This document shows, piece by piece, positions 8,317-16,452 of a stretch of 64,000 nucleotides of DNA. The DNA is taken from contig NZ_BAABWG010000003.1 of NCBI RefSeq assembly GCF_040372165.1, positions 310,001-374,000 of the forward strand, in the 5' to 3' direction. Source of the stretch: Hydrogenophaga sp040372165. Its GTDB lineage: Bacteria > Pseudomonadota > Gammaproteobacteria > Burkholderiales > Burkholderiaceae_C. The notes under the pieces were generated by a model, which was not told the DNA's origin, did no database searches, and worked only from the letters and a program-made list of their open reading frames with translations. Both the position numbers and the translations under genes were made by a program. Position 1 is the stretch's first letter. The number at the start of each line of letters is the position of its first letter.

Positions 8317-9216
8317 TCAGCGGCAATGCATCACCACCGGGGCGGGTTTGGCCTGTGCCGCGTTGTCTGCATCATCGCTGGCAGGCCGGTTACCACTACT
8401 GCCGCCACGCAGCTCGTCTTCGTGCTGCTCGTACAGCGCGGCCAGGCGCTCGGGCGTGACCTCGGCCGTGGGCAGGTCGAACGCAAGGCGGCCATCGCGC
8501 AGGCCGATGATGCGGGGGAAGCTGGCCAGCGCGGTGTCCACCTGGTGCAGCGTGGCCACCAGCGTGGCCTGGTGGGCACTGGCGGCCTGGGTGAGGGCGT
8601 CGATGGCGCGGCGGGCACGGATGGGGTCGAGCGCGGAGAGCGGCTCGTCCACCAGCAGCAGGCTGGCGCCAGGGCCGCGCACAGATGAAGATGAAGAGGA
8701 AGAGGCGGCCTGCATGGCGATGAGCGCACGGGCCAGGCCCACGCGCTGGCGTTCGCCACCCGAGAGGCGATCTACCCGCTCGAAGAGTTTGTCGCTCAGG
8801 TCGAACGCGTCGAGCGCATCGTGTGCCGATGGAATGTCGGCCGGATAGAAGAGGGATCGCAACGCGGCCCACAACCCCATGCGCGGCAAACGACCCGCCA
8901 GCACCGAGGTGACCACGCGCTGGCGCGGTGGCAGCGGCGGCACTTGCGGCGCGAGGAACAGCCGGCCGCGCAGGCGCTGCAGGGCCGGGCGCGAGAACTG
9001 CCATGGCGACTGCCGGTTCAGGTGCAGCACGCCGCCCGTGGGCGGCAGCGCGCAGGCCAGCACCTGGAGCAGGCTGGTCTTGCCGGCGCCAGAGGGGCCA
9101 ATGATGGCGACTTGCTCGCCCGCTGCGATGCTGAAGCTGATGCCTTGCAAAGCGGGCGCAGCACCGGTGCGTGCAGCCGGGTGCTGTGCCGCAAGGGATT
9201 GGAGTTCGATGTTCAC
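8317..9216 (-). CDS. phnC: Phosphonate-type ABC transporter ATPase
   Basis: A 299-aa ABC ATPase. Walker A is GPSGAGKTSL, the signature is LSGGERQRVGLARAL, and Walker B is LLLVDEPLSALDP. It carries an unusual poly-serine insert (MQAASSSSSSSVRGPG) between the signature and Walker B, coded by a purine-rich simple repeat, and an extended C-terminal tail beyond the family's usual ~260 aa. It energises uptake through the two PhnE permeases and follows phnD in the operon. Confidence 0.9.
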   Translation of the reverse strand: MNIELQSLAAQHPAARTGAAPALQGISFSIAAGEQVAIIGPSGAGKTSLLQVLACALPPTGGVLHLNRQSPWQFSRPALQRLRGRLFLAPQVPPLPPRQRVVTSVLAGRLPRMGLWAALRSLFYPADIPSAHDALDAFDLSDKLFERVDRLSGGERQRVGLARALIAMQAASSSSSSSVRGPGASLLLVDEPLSALDPIRARRAIDALTQAASAHQATLVATLHQVDTALASFPRIIGLRDGRLAFDLPTAEVTPERLAALYEQHEDELRGGSSGNRPASDDADNAAQAKPAPVVMHCR

Positions 9217-9283
9217 GCCAAGGCGTTTTCAGCACCAACCGAAACGGTCAATATGACCTGTGCGATCAGTGCGATCTGGTCGA

Positions 9284-10162
9284 TCAGAGCAAACCAGCGC
9301 CGCGGGCAGCGTCTTCAATGCCTTTGTAGTTCTTGGCTTCGGTGGGCACGAACTTGGAGGCGCGCTGCAGCTTGAGGATGGTGGTGCCGGGCTCGGCGTC
9401 AGGCGTGAGCGCCAGGAAGGCCTTGGCCAGCTTCTCGCGCGTGGCGGCAGGCATGTCGGCGTGAACCGTCCAGTTGTAGTCGAAGTAAGGCGGGGTGGTG
9501 TAGAAGGCGTTGACCTTGGTGGTGTCGACCTTGTTCTCTTTGACGAACTTCTCCCACACGGAGATGTTCAGCGCGCCGGCCTGGACCTTGCCCGAAGCCA
9601 CAGCGGCGATGGTGGCGTCGTGCGCGCCACTGAAGGCCACGCGACGGAAATCTTTCTCGGGGTTGAGGCCGGCTTCCATCAGGAAGCTGCGCGGCATCAG
9701 GTGACCGCTGGTGGAGCTTTGCGAGCCGAAGGACACGGTCTTGCCCTTGAGGTCGGCCAAGGTCTTGATGGTGGGGTCAGCGGAGATGAAGACGGACTTG
9801 AACACTTCGTCTTCGGCGCGCTGCACCAACGGGATGACCTTGCCACCGGAGCGGACGTTGGCTTGCACAAAGGTGAAGCCGCCAAACCAGGCCAGATCGA
9901 CCTTTTTGTTGACCAGGGCTTCGACGGACGCGGCGTAGTCGGAGACCGGCACGAATTCAACCTTCATGCCCAGCTGTTCGCCCAGGTACTTCATGAGCGG
10001 CTCGGCCTTGCGTGCGAGTTCGGTGGGGGACTCGTCCGGAATGGCGGTCACGCGCAGGGTTTGCATGTCGGCAGCATGGGCAGCCGAGACAGCGCCAAGG
10101 GAAGCCAGGGAGATCGCGGCGCAGGAAAAGAGTGCGCTGAAGGTGCGTCGTTGCATGGTCAT
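9284..10162 (-). CDS. phnD: Phosphonate-type ABC transporter, periplasmic binding protein
   Basis: A ~292-aa exported solute receptor: signal peptide to about AHA|ADMQ, then LRVTAIPDESPTELARKAEPLMKYL, VDLAWFGGFTFVQA and GHLMPRSFLMEAGLNP, all typical PhnD/PtxB-type type 2 periplasmic binding folds. Four ATGs are possible (10192, 10171, 10162, 10156); I chose 10162, which has a weak GAGA upstream. First gene of the leftward transporter operon and divergent from egtD. Ligand class (phosphonate/phosphite/phosphate) is by family only. Confidence 0.88.
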   Translation of the reverse strand: MTMQRRTFSALFSCAAISLASLGAVSAAHAADMQTLRVTAIPDESPTELARKAEPLMKYLGEQLGMKVEFVPVSDYAASVEALVNKKVDLAWFGGFTFVQANVRSGGKVIPLVQRAEDEVFKSVFISADPTIKTLADLKGKTVSFGSQSSTSGHLMPRSFLMEAGLNPEKDFRRVAFSGAHDATIAAVASGKVQAGALNISVWEKFVKENKVDTTKVNAFYTTPPYFDYNWTVHADMPAATREKLAKAFLALTPDAEPGTTILKLQRASKFVPTEAKNYKGIEDAARGAGLL

Positions 10163-10307
10163 GTTTCTCATGTTGTTGAGGTGGGGGTGCATCCGATAAA
10201 GCGGGATGGCGAAGCTCTATTAGACCAAACCCTGAGTGTCTGGCCTACTGTGCTGCCGTTACAGTGGGTGCTACGCCCCTTTCAGCGCCCGTACCAGCTA
10301 TGCGCCC

Positions 10308-11342
10308 ATGACAGCAGCCACGCCGCACTTTGTTCAGGTTTATGAAGAAGACCGTGCCGCCGTGCGCGCTGAACTCGCTGCTGGCCTGCTGGCCAACCCG
10401 GCCCGCGTGGCGCCCAAATTTTTCTACGACGTACTGGGCTCGCGCCTGTTCGATGCCATTACCGAGCTGGACGAGTACTACCCCACCCGCACGGAAGCGG
10501 CCATCTTTGCGGCGCACGGCGAAGCCATGGCGCAGGCCGTTCCTGCAGGCGCGGTGATGATCGAGCTGGGCGCGGGCAACAGCGCCAAGGCGGCCAGCCT
10601 GTTCGGGCAACTGCGCCCGGCGGCCTATGTGGCGGTGGACATTTCGGTGGTGTACATGCGCGAGTCTTTGACGGCTTTGCAGGAACAACACCCGGCGCTG
10701 CCCATGCTGGGGCTGGGCATGGATTTCTCGTCTTCGCTGGCCTTGCCCGACGCTGTTCAGGCTTGGCTGGATGAGCAAGGCTTGGCGGGCGCGCCGCGGG
10801 TGGTGTTTTATCCGGGCTCCAGCATTGGCAACTTTTCGCCAACAGAGGCTGAGGCCTTGCTCAGGCAGGCACATGCCGTGTGTGGTGGTGGCGGGCCTGG
10901 CAGCGGGTTGCTGATTGGCGTGGACCTGGTGAAAGACGTGACAGTGCTGGAGCGCGCTTATGACGATGCGCTGGGCGTGACGGCGGCGTTCAACCGCAAT
11001 GCCTTGAGGCATGTGAACGAGTTGCTGGGAGCGAACTTTGCGCCGGAGCGGTGGGCGCATGTGGCGTTCTTCAATGCAGGGGCGTCACGCATTGAGATGC
11101 ACCTGGCCTCGGTGGGGGAGCAGGTGGTGAAGTGGGGTGATGGTGGTGGTGCTGTCCGCCGGTTTGCGGATGGCGAGCGGATTCATACGGAGAACTCGTA
11201 CAAGTGGACGGAGGAGGGGTTTTCGGCCTTGCTGGCCGAGGCTGGATTCGTTGCTTCTTCTGTTTCTGCTTCTGCTTCTGCTTCGCAGGGGTGTTGGATG
11301 GATGTTGAGGAGTGGTTTGGGGTGTTTTGGCGGAAGGCCTGA
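10308..11342 (+). CDS. egtD: L-histidine N-alpha-methyltransferase (hercynine synthase)
   Basis: A 344-aa SAM-dependent methyltransferase that adds three methyl groups to the alpha-amine of histidine to give hercynine, precursor of ergothioneine and selenoneine. Supporting motifs: PKFFYDVLGSRLFDAI near the N-terminus, IELGAGNSAKA (SAM binding), YVAVDIS, VVFYPGSSIGNFSP and HTENSYKWT near the end, all typical of the DUF2260/EgtD family. A short Ser/Ala repeat (SVSASASAS) lies near the C-terminus. The ATG at 10308 was preferred over an upstream in-frame start because homology begins there. It sits 1.6 kb left of senA, and the only EgtB-like gene in the window is senA, so its hercynine probably feeds SenA. 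Confidence 0.92.
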   Translation: MTAATPHFVQVYEEDRAAVRAELAAGLLANPARVAPKFFYDVLGSRLFDAITELDEYYPTRTEAAIFAAHGEAMAQAVPAGAVMIELGAGNSAKAASLFGQLRPAAYVAVDISVVYMRESLTALQEQHPALPMLGLGMDFSSSLALPDAVQAWLDEQGLAGAPRVVFYPGSSIGNFSPTEAEALLRQAHAVCGGGGPGSGLLIGVDLVKDVTVLERAYDDALGVTAAFNRNALRHVNELLGANFAPERWAHVAFFNAGASRIEMHLASVGEQVVKWGDGGGAVRRFADGERIHTENSYKWTEEGFSALLAEAGFVASSVSASASASQGCWMDVEEWFGVFWRKA

Positions 11343-11350
11343 GATGCAAA

Positions 11351-11428
11351 GCCGAGGGCGCGGCTGATCCGGGTTTCCCGGGCGGCAACGCGCCGTCCCC
11401 CAGTGGGGGATGCTGCGCTAGCAGCGCA
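11351..11428 (+). repeat. 78-bp direct repeat, copy 1
   Basis: Begins GCCGAGGGCGCGGCTGATCC and ends CTAGCAGCGCA. It is identical by eye to 11744-11821 and contains internal palindromes (GGGTTTCCCGGGC, CCCCCAGTGGGGG, TGCTGCGCTAGCAGCGCA). Starts 9 bp after the egtD stop. Confidence 0.92.
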
Positions 11429-11443
11429 GGGGGCGTCTTTTTA

Positions 11444-11626
11444 TCCCCCCCTATCCCCCCCGCCCCTTTCCACCCCCGCCGGGGCGGAAAGGGGAGCCTT
11501 TAAACATTCGGCTTCAGCGAATTGGACGGGTGGCTACTGGCGGGAGGTTGCCACTGCTTCTGGCTCACCACGGTTTTTCCACCGCTGTCGTAGAGACTTC
11601 GCCTGCCCTTGGTGCACCCACGGCAG
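11444..11626 (+). repeat. Long inverted repeat, left arm
   Basis: 183 bases whose reverse complement matches 12205-12387 without gaps and with only about 7 mismatches counted by eye. Similarity continues more weakly inward. The arms flank about 580 bp. Confidence 0.88.
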
Positions 11627-11743
11627 TCAACCAGCGTTGCCGCTGCGCGGCTCGCCGGTTGACTGCGAGCGAGACATTTCGGGCCAACGAGATTGGCAGC
11701 ACGTGGAGCTAGCGCCCATCTGGCAAGCAAGTGCTACTGTCGG

Positions 11744-11821
11744 GCCGAGGGCGCGGCTGATCCGGGTTTCCCGGGCGGCAACGCGCCGTCCCCCAGTGGG
11801 GGATGCTGCGCTAGCAGCGCA
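11744..11821 (+). repeat. 78-bp direct repeat, copy 2
   Basis: Second copy of the 11351-11428 element, in the same orientation, 393 bp further on and inside the region enclosed by the long inverted repeat. Confidence 0.92.
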
Positions 11822-12204
11822 TGGGGCATTTGTTTTTGTTGCCTTAAACAGGGCTTTTTTCTCCTTGCCTGCGGCGCTGTCTTGCGACAACCTCGCCCTT
11901 CCCCCCTATCCCCCCAGCCCCCTTTCCACCCCGCCGGGCGGAAAGGGGGAGCTCTCATTTGGCTTCTGGTCTCCGACTGGCCTTCTACGGCTCGAACCGT
12001 CGCCACCGTGGTTGGGGGTACATGCATTTCGCTGAGACTGTCGTAGGTGCCTCGACTTTGGTCTTCGCTCCCACGGCGCCCATCTGACTTTGCCGCTTTG
12101 CGGCTTGTCAGTTGGGCGCTTGTCCCGCGCGTCGCAAACCTGCTGGAAGTTGCGTGTCTCGCCAGCAGCGTGCCAAGGAGCCGCGCAGCGGCAAGCTTGG
12201 CGGG

Positions 12205-12387
12205 CTGCCGTGGGCGCACCAAGCGCAGGCGAAGTCTCTACGACAGCTGTGGAGAAACCGTGGTGAGCCAGAAGCAGTGGCAACCTCCCGCCAGTAGCCA
12301 CCCGTCCAAATCGCAGAAGCCGAATGTTCAAAGGCTCCCCTTTCCGCCCCGGCGGGGGTGGAAAGGGGCGGGGGGGATAGGGGGGGA
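12205..12387 (-). repeat. Long inverted repeat, right arm
   Basis: Reverse-complement partner of 11444-11626. Ends in a G-rich tract (two G7 runs split by ATA) followed by a purine-only stretch. Confidence 0.88.
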
Positions 12388-12481
12388 AGAAAAAGAAGAA
12401 TGAAAGAAGAGAAGCTTGAAAAAAGGAGCTGCGGCTAGCAAAGCAAAAACCATCTTCTACCTTGGCAGGTTGAACCAACCT

Positions 12482-12838
12482 TCAACTCAACGGCTTCGCT
12501 GACAAATGCAACCCCACTACCCCCGCCACAATCAACCCAATACTCACCATCTTCACTGCCGTCACCGGCTCCTTGAAATACAAGAACCCGATCGCTGCAG
12601 TGATCACCGTTCCTGCACCGGACCAGACCGCATAAGTGATGCTCAGACCCAGTGTCCGGATGATCATGGTGTTCAGGGCAAAGGCCACCGCATAGAACAC
12701 AAAGATCAGCACCGACGGCGTCAGGCGGGAGAAGCCGTCGGACAGACGCATGGAGGTGGTGCCGGCGCATTCGGCCACGATGGCGAGGCCGAGCAGCCAC
12801 CAGGCCTGGGACATGGTGAGCAAGGGAAGTTTGATCAT
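12482..12838 (-). CDS. Small multidrug resistance (SMR) family transporter
   Basis: A 118-aa (or 110-aa) four-helix inner-membrane exporter. The sequence follows EmrE/QacE closely: LAIVAECAGTTSMRLSDGFSRL with the essential membrane Glu in helix 1, ALNTMIIRTLGLSITYAVWSGAGTV in helix 3, and GFLYFKEPVTAVKMVSIGLIVAGVVGL. SMR proteins exchange protons for cations, classically quaternary ammonium compounds, and some carry betaines. Two starts are possible (12838 MIKL, 12814 MSQA); neither has a clear ribosome site. It lies 101 bp downstream of senA on the same strand, so co-transcription is possible. Substrate not determined by sequence. Confidence 0.88.
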   Translation of the reverse strand: MIKLPLLTMSQAWWLLGLAIVAECAGTTSMRLSDGFSRLTPSVLIFVFYAVAFALNTMIIRTLGLSITYAVWSGAGTVITAAIGFLYFKEPVTAVKMVSIGLIVAGVVGLHLSAKPLS

Positions 12839-12939
12839 GATGGGTTCACCAACGAAGGAAAGATAAAAAGGGAAAAAGATAGAGAAGAAAAAGAAGAAGA
12901 AAGAAGCGCAAAAACGCTTGTTGCTTCGCTGACGTTCAT

Positions 12940-14214
12940 TCAACGCGCCACGGATCGAAAGCCGGCAATGATGTCGTTTCGTTCGGGCGTGAAGTAGTTG
13001 CGATACGCCCTGTGCCGCATGCGCGGTGCGGTGGCAAAGCTGCCGCCTTTGAGCACCGGGCGGCCATCGGCAAACCAGGGCTGCGAATAGTCGCGATAGG
13101 GGTGCGGCTCAAAACCGGCAAACGGCGCGAACGGGCTGGACGTCCATTCCCACACCTCGGTGCCCCACACAAAAGCGGTGTCTTGTCGTTGATGTTGAAT
13201 TTGTTGTTGTTGCGTGGCCAGCATCCACTCGGCTTCGGTGGGCAAACGCCGGCCGGCCCATTCGCACCAGGCCTGGGCTTCAAACGCCGTGAGATGGCTC
13301 GCTGGCGCGCTCAAGTCTACCGGGAACCACCGGCCATAGACACAGCGCTCCCAATCACCACTTCGGCCCTGGCGGACATAGCGAGGTGCGGTGGCACGGA
13401 TGGCGGCTTTCCAGGTCCAGCCCTCCGGCGTCCAGAACTGGCGCTGTGCGTAGGCGCCAGAGTCCACAAAGGGTAAAAACTGCGCCCAGGTAACGGGCTG
13501 GCGATCGATCTCAAAGCCATCCACTGGCGCCAGGGTCGCGCTAAGTTCGTTGTCGAACGCAAAACCATCGCCTCCTGCATAGCCCAACCAGCATTCGCCT
13601 GCCTCGATCCAGAGAGGTTCAAACGATGGCGGCGTTCGATGATCTTTCGTCTTCGGTGCGTGCTCACCCGGATCGAACCCGATGTTTTGCGCCATGTACA
13701 CCGCCGCCTCGGCATGCATGTCTTCATGGAACAGGGCCAAGCGAAAGAAATACAGGCCTTCGTCCGTTTCGGGTGCACCGTCCAGCAGCGCCAGGGTGTC
13801 AGTGAGGCTTTGGGCGAGGTCTTCGCGCGTGGTGTCGATGTCTGGCAGGGGCAGATGCCAGCGGCTATCGTGCGGGACTTCGCTGGAGTTGTAGAGGGCG
13901 TCGGCGTCCTGGCCGCGGCTGGCTTGCCGGGCCGGCAGGCGCGGTGCATCGTGCTGCGCCCGCACACCGTTGAAACGCTCGGGGTTGCGGGCGAGCCACC
14001 AGTCGTAGAACCAGCCCACGTGGCCCAGCTCCCAGATCGGTGGGTTGAGCTCGGGCGTGCAGGGCACGTGCAGAGTGGAGCCCAGGGCGGCCTCGTACGC
14101 GGCCGACAGCGCCAGCGTGCGGGTGCGGCATTGCTGCAAAGCCGCTGCCAACTCGCGTTTTCCCATCCGCCGGGCAGCGGCTTCTTGGTCCACAATGGTG
14201 CGACTATCGTTCAT
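12940..14214 (-). CDS. senA: Selenoneine synthase (EgtB-like nonheme iron enzyme)
   Basis: A 424-aa EgtB-family protein: N-terminal DinB-like four-helix domain, then an FGE-sulfatase domain ending LKGGSFATAPRMRHRAYRNYF. The iron triad is visible as H65 (WELGH) and H163/H167 (FHEDMH), matching the three-His site of EgtB. EgtB enzymes join a thiol to hercynine using O2; SenA uses a selenosugar and yields selenoneine. I call it SenA rather than EgtB because it is head to head with senB and senC and no gamma-glutamylcysteine ligase (egtA) or egtC is near. Starts at 14220, 14214 or 14166 are possible; the first two overlap or abut the senB start, and none has a ribosome site. Confidence 0.85.
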   Translation of the reverse strand: MNDSRTIVDQEAAARRMGKRELAAALQQCRTRTLALSAAYEAALGSTLHVPCTPELNPPIWELGHVGWFYDWWLARNPERFNGVRAQHDAPRLPARQASRGQDADALYNSSEVPHDSRWHLPLPDIDTTREDLAQSLTDTLALLDGAPETDEGLYFFRLALFHEDMHAEAAVYMAQNIGFDPGEHAPKTKDHRTPPSFEPLWIEAGECWLGYAGGDGFAFDNELSATLAPVDGFEIDRQPVTWAQFLPFVDSGAYAQRQFWTPEGWTWKAAIRATAPRYVRQGRSGDWERCVYGRWFPVDLSAPASHLTAFEAQAWCEWAGRRLPTEAEWMLATQQQQIQHQRQDTAFVWGTEVWEWTSSPFAPFAGFEPHPYRDYSQPWFADGRPVLKGGSFATAPRMRHRAYRNYFTPERNDIIAGFRSVAR

Positions 14215-14218
14215 GGGC

Positions 14219-15241
14219 ATGAAGTTGAAACAACGACCCTCGCTGTGCATCGTGACACCGGCGCTGGCCGATGCCAACAATGGCAATTGGCAGACAGCGC
14301 GCCGGTGGGCGCGCATGCTGGGCAAGACCCATTATGAAGTGCGGATGGTCAAAACGTGGCCGGATACCGCCGACAACCCCGTCGGTGAAGGAAAGGACGA
14401 TGACACCGACATCTTGCTGGCACTGCATGCGCGGCGATCGGCTGCCAGCGTCGATGCCTGGGCCCGGACACACCCGGACAGGCCGCTTGTGCTGGCGCTG
14501 ACCGGCACCGACCTGTACCGGGACATTCACACAGACGCCGACGCACAGCGTTCGCTGGAGCAAGCCACGCGCCTGATCGTGCTGCAAGGCGAAGGCTTGA
14601 GCGAATTGCCAGAGGCGCTGCGCGCCAAAGCTTCTGTGGTGCTGCAGTCGAGCACCCGCCGGCAAACCCTGCCCAAACCGGCCCGCTATCTGCGTGCGGT
14701 GATGGTGGGCCACCTGCGCGATGAAAAGTGGCCGCAAACCCTGTTCGAGGTAGCACGCCTGCTGAGCCCGGGAGAAGGCATCCGCATCGACCACATCGGT
14801 GGAGCCCTGGACCCGGCCCTGGCCGACGTCGCCTTGCAAACCCAGGCCGCCTGCCCGCACTACCGCTGGCTGGGTGCCTTGAGCCATGGCGAGACACGCC
14901 AGCGCATCCAGCGGGCCCATGTGCTTGTCCACACCAGCCGCATGGAAGGTGGGGCGCATGTCATCATGGAGGCTGTTCAAAGCGGCACGCCGGTGCTGGC
15001 CTCACGCATCAGTGGCAACGTCGGCATGCTCGGTGCCGACTATGGCGGCTACTTTGCGCCAGGAGATGCCCAGGCGCTGGCGGCTTTGCTGCGCCAATGC
15101 CGGGCAGAGCTTCCGAGTGCAAATGGCAAACTGGTCCAGCTGAGCGCACAATGCGCTGTGAGGGCCCCGCTTTTTGACCCGGCGCATGAGCAGGCGGCGT
15201 TGCTGGACGCTCTGAGCAAGGCCATGCACCCGCCGCGGTAG
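14219..15241 (+). CDS. senB: Selenosugar synthase (glycosyltransferase)
   Basis: A 340-aa GT-B fold glycosyltransferase of the TIGR04348 type. The opening SLCIVTPALADANNGNWQTA is a signature of SenB proteins. The C-terminal nucleotide-sugar site shows SRMEGGAHVIMEAVQSGTPV, with the two Glu of the EX7E motif, then SRISGNVGML. SenB is known to displace UDP from a UDP-sugar with selenophosphate to give a 1-selenosugar, the selenium donor for SenA. Start at 14219 (or 14213) is only 4 bp from or overlapping the senA start on the other strand. senC follows after 98 bp. Confidence 0.88.
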   Translation: MKLKQRPSLCIVTPALADANNGNWQTARRWARMLGKTHYEVRMVKTWPDTADNPVGEGKDDDTDILLALHARRSAASVDAWARTHPDRPLVLALTGTDLYRDIHTDADAQRSLEQATRLIVLQGEGLSELPEALRAKASVVLQSSTRRQTLPKPARYLRAVMVGHLRDEKWPQTLFEVARLLSPGEGIRIDHIGGALDPALADVALQTQAACPHYRWLGALSHGETRQRIQRAHVLVHTSRMEGGAHVIMEAVQSGTPVLASRISGNVGMLGADYGGYFAPGDAQALAALLRQCRAELPSANGKLVQLSAQCAVRAPLFDPAHEQAALLDALSKAMHPPR

Positions 15242-15299
15242 CCGCCGCGACTCATCGCCATCGCTGCACCCCACCAGACACATCCATCTGACAACACGA

Positions 15300-15336
15300 C
15301 GACATCAACAACGACAAAGACAAAGACAAAGACACG
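15300..15336 (+). repeat. Short ACAAAG tandem repeat before senC
   Basis: Repeated ACAAAG-type hexamers between senB and senC, ending just before the senC ATG. No clear Shine-Dalgarno is visible, so this purine-rich stretch may itself act as the ribosome-binding region. Confidence 0.5.
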
Positions 15337-15339
15337 ACC

Positions 15340-16428
15340 ATGAGCACTGCCAACACGCCCTCGACACCCGCCACCCAACCTCGCCTGACCAGCTTGTCGC
15401 ACGGCGGAGGCTGCGGCTGCAAGATCGCGCCCGGCGTGCTCTCGGAAATTCTCAAGGGAACGGCGGCCATGCCCATTCCCAAAGAGTTGCTGGTGGGCAT
15501 TGAAACGGCAGACGATGCCGCGGTGTATCAGCTCAACGACGAGCAGGCGCTGATCGCCACCACCGATTTCTTCATGCCCATCGTCGACGACCCGTTCGAC
15601 TTTGGCCGCATTGCCGCCACCAACGCCATCAGCGATGTCTATGCCATGGGCGGCACGCCCATCATGGCGCTGGCGCTGGTGGGCATGCCGATCAGCGTGC
15701 TGTCCACCGACACCATTGGCAAGATTCTGGAAGGCGGCCAAAGCGCTTGCCGCGATGCCGGCATTCCGATTGCGGGCGGCCACACCATCGACTCGGTGGA
15801 AGCGATCTACGGCCTGGTGGCCATGGGCCTGATCCACCCCAAGCGCCTCAAGCGCAATGCCGATGCGAAAGCGGGCGACAAGCTCATTCTGGGCAAGCCG
15901 CTCGGTGTGGGTGTGCTGTCGGCTGCGCTGAAGAAAGACGCGCTGAGCGCTGAAGGCTATGCCCAGATGATTGCCTACACCACTAAGCTCAACACGCCGG
16001 GGCCCGACCTGGCCGCGATTGAGGGCGTGCACGCCTTGACCGACGTCACTGGCTTTGGCCTGGCCGGGCATGCGCTGGAGATGGCGCGCGGCAGCGGCCA
16101 GACGGTGCGCCTGAACATGAACCAGGTGCCACTGATTGCCGGCGCGCGTGAACTGGCCAGCCAGGGCATGATCACCGGCGCCAGCGGCCGCAACTGGGCC
16201 GCCTATGGCAGCGAAGTGTCGATCGACACCGGCGCGTCACAGGCGTTGGACCAGGCTTTGCTGACGGACCCGCAAACCAGTGGCGGCTTGCTCGTGTCTT
16301 GCGACCCGGGCAGCGTGGAAGAAGTGCTGGCCACGTTCCGCCAACACGGTTTTGATGCCGCGGCGGAAGTGGGTGAGCTGGTGGCCAGCGACGGCAATGG
16401 TGTGCGCTTGCAGGTCAGCGCTGGCTGA
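15340..16428 (+). CDS. senC: Selenide, water dikinase (selenophosphate synthetase)
   Basis: A 362-aa SelD-family enzyme that makes selenophosphate from selenide and ATP. The mobile N-terminal loop has HGGGCGCKIAP with C25, C27 and K28, equivalent to the catalytic Cys and Lys of SelD; it is the Cys, not Sec, form. DDAAVY, TTDFFMPIVDDPFDFG and AGGHTIDS (ATP/metal Asp residues) and DVTGFGLAGHALEM are all present. Its position after senB suggests it supplies SenB. It may also serve selenoprotein or selenouridine synthesis, as no other selD is visible here. The stop is 24 bp from the convergent hipA. Confidence 0.9.
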   Translation: MSTANTPSTPATQPRLTSLSHGGGCGCKIAPGVLSEILKGTAAMPIPKELLVGIETADDAAVYQLNDEQALIATTDFFMPIVDDPFDFGRIAATNAISDVYAMGGTPIMALALVGMPISVLSTDTIGKILEGGQSACRDAGIPIAGGHTIDSVEAIYGLVAMGLIHPKRLKRNADAKAGDKLILGKPLGVGVLSAALKKDALSAEGYAQMIAYTTKLNTPGPDLAAIEGVHALTDVTGFGLAGHALEMARGSGQTVRLNMNQVPLIAGARELASQGMITGASGRNWAAYGSEVSIDTGASQALDQALLTDPQTSGGLLVSCDPGSVEEVLATFRQHGFDAAAEVGELVASDGNGVRLQVSAG

Positions 16429-16452
16429 ATTCAAAGCCCGTTCACAGCCCGG

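Larger units (their letters stand above)
11343..12481. other. Repeat-rich intergenic island between egtD and the SMR gene
   Basis: About 1.1 kb with no credible gene. It consists of a 78-bp direct repeat, a ~183-bp inverted repeat and at least one degenerate internal copy of the latter (around 12010-12200). C-rich tracts recur at 11445-11480 and 11900-11945, with the complementary G-rich tract at 12340-12387. Open frames here simply read through repeats. Confidence 0.8.

Noticed and set aside
11403..12046. Open frames of 117-210 aa in the repeat island
   Set aside because: They read through the direct and inverted repeats in several frames, lack ribosome sites and show no family features.
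11344..12481. Insertion sequence or integron remnant
   Set aside because: No transposase or integrase fragment and no target-site duplication seen; described as repeats only.
12940..14214. Ergothioneine EgtB as the name for the iron enzyme
   Set aside because: The adjacent SenB and SelD genes make SenA the better call, though dual use cannot be excluded.
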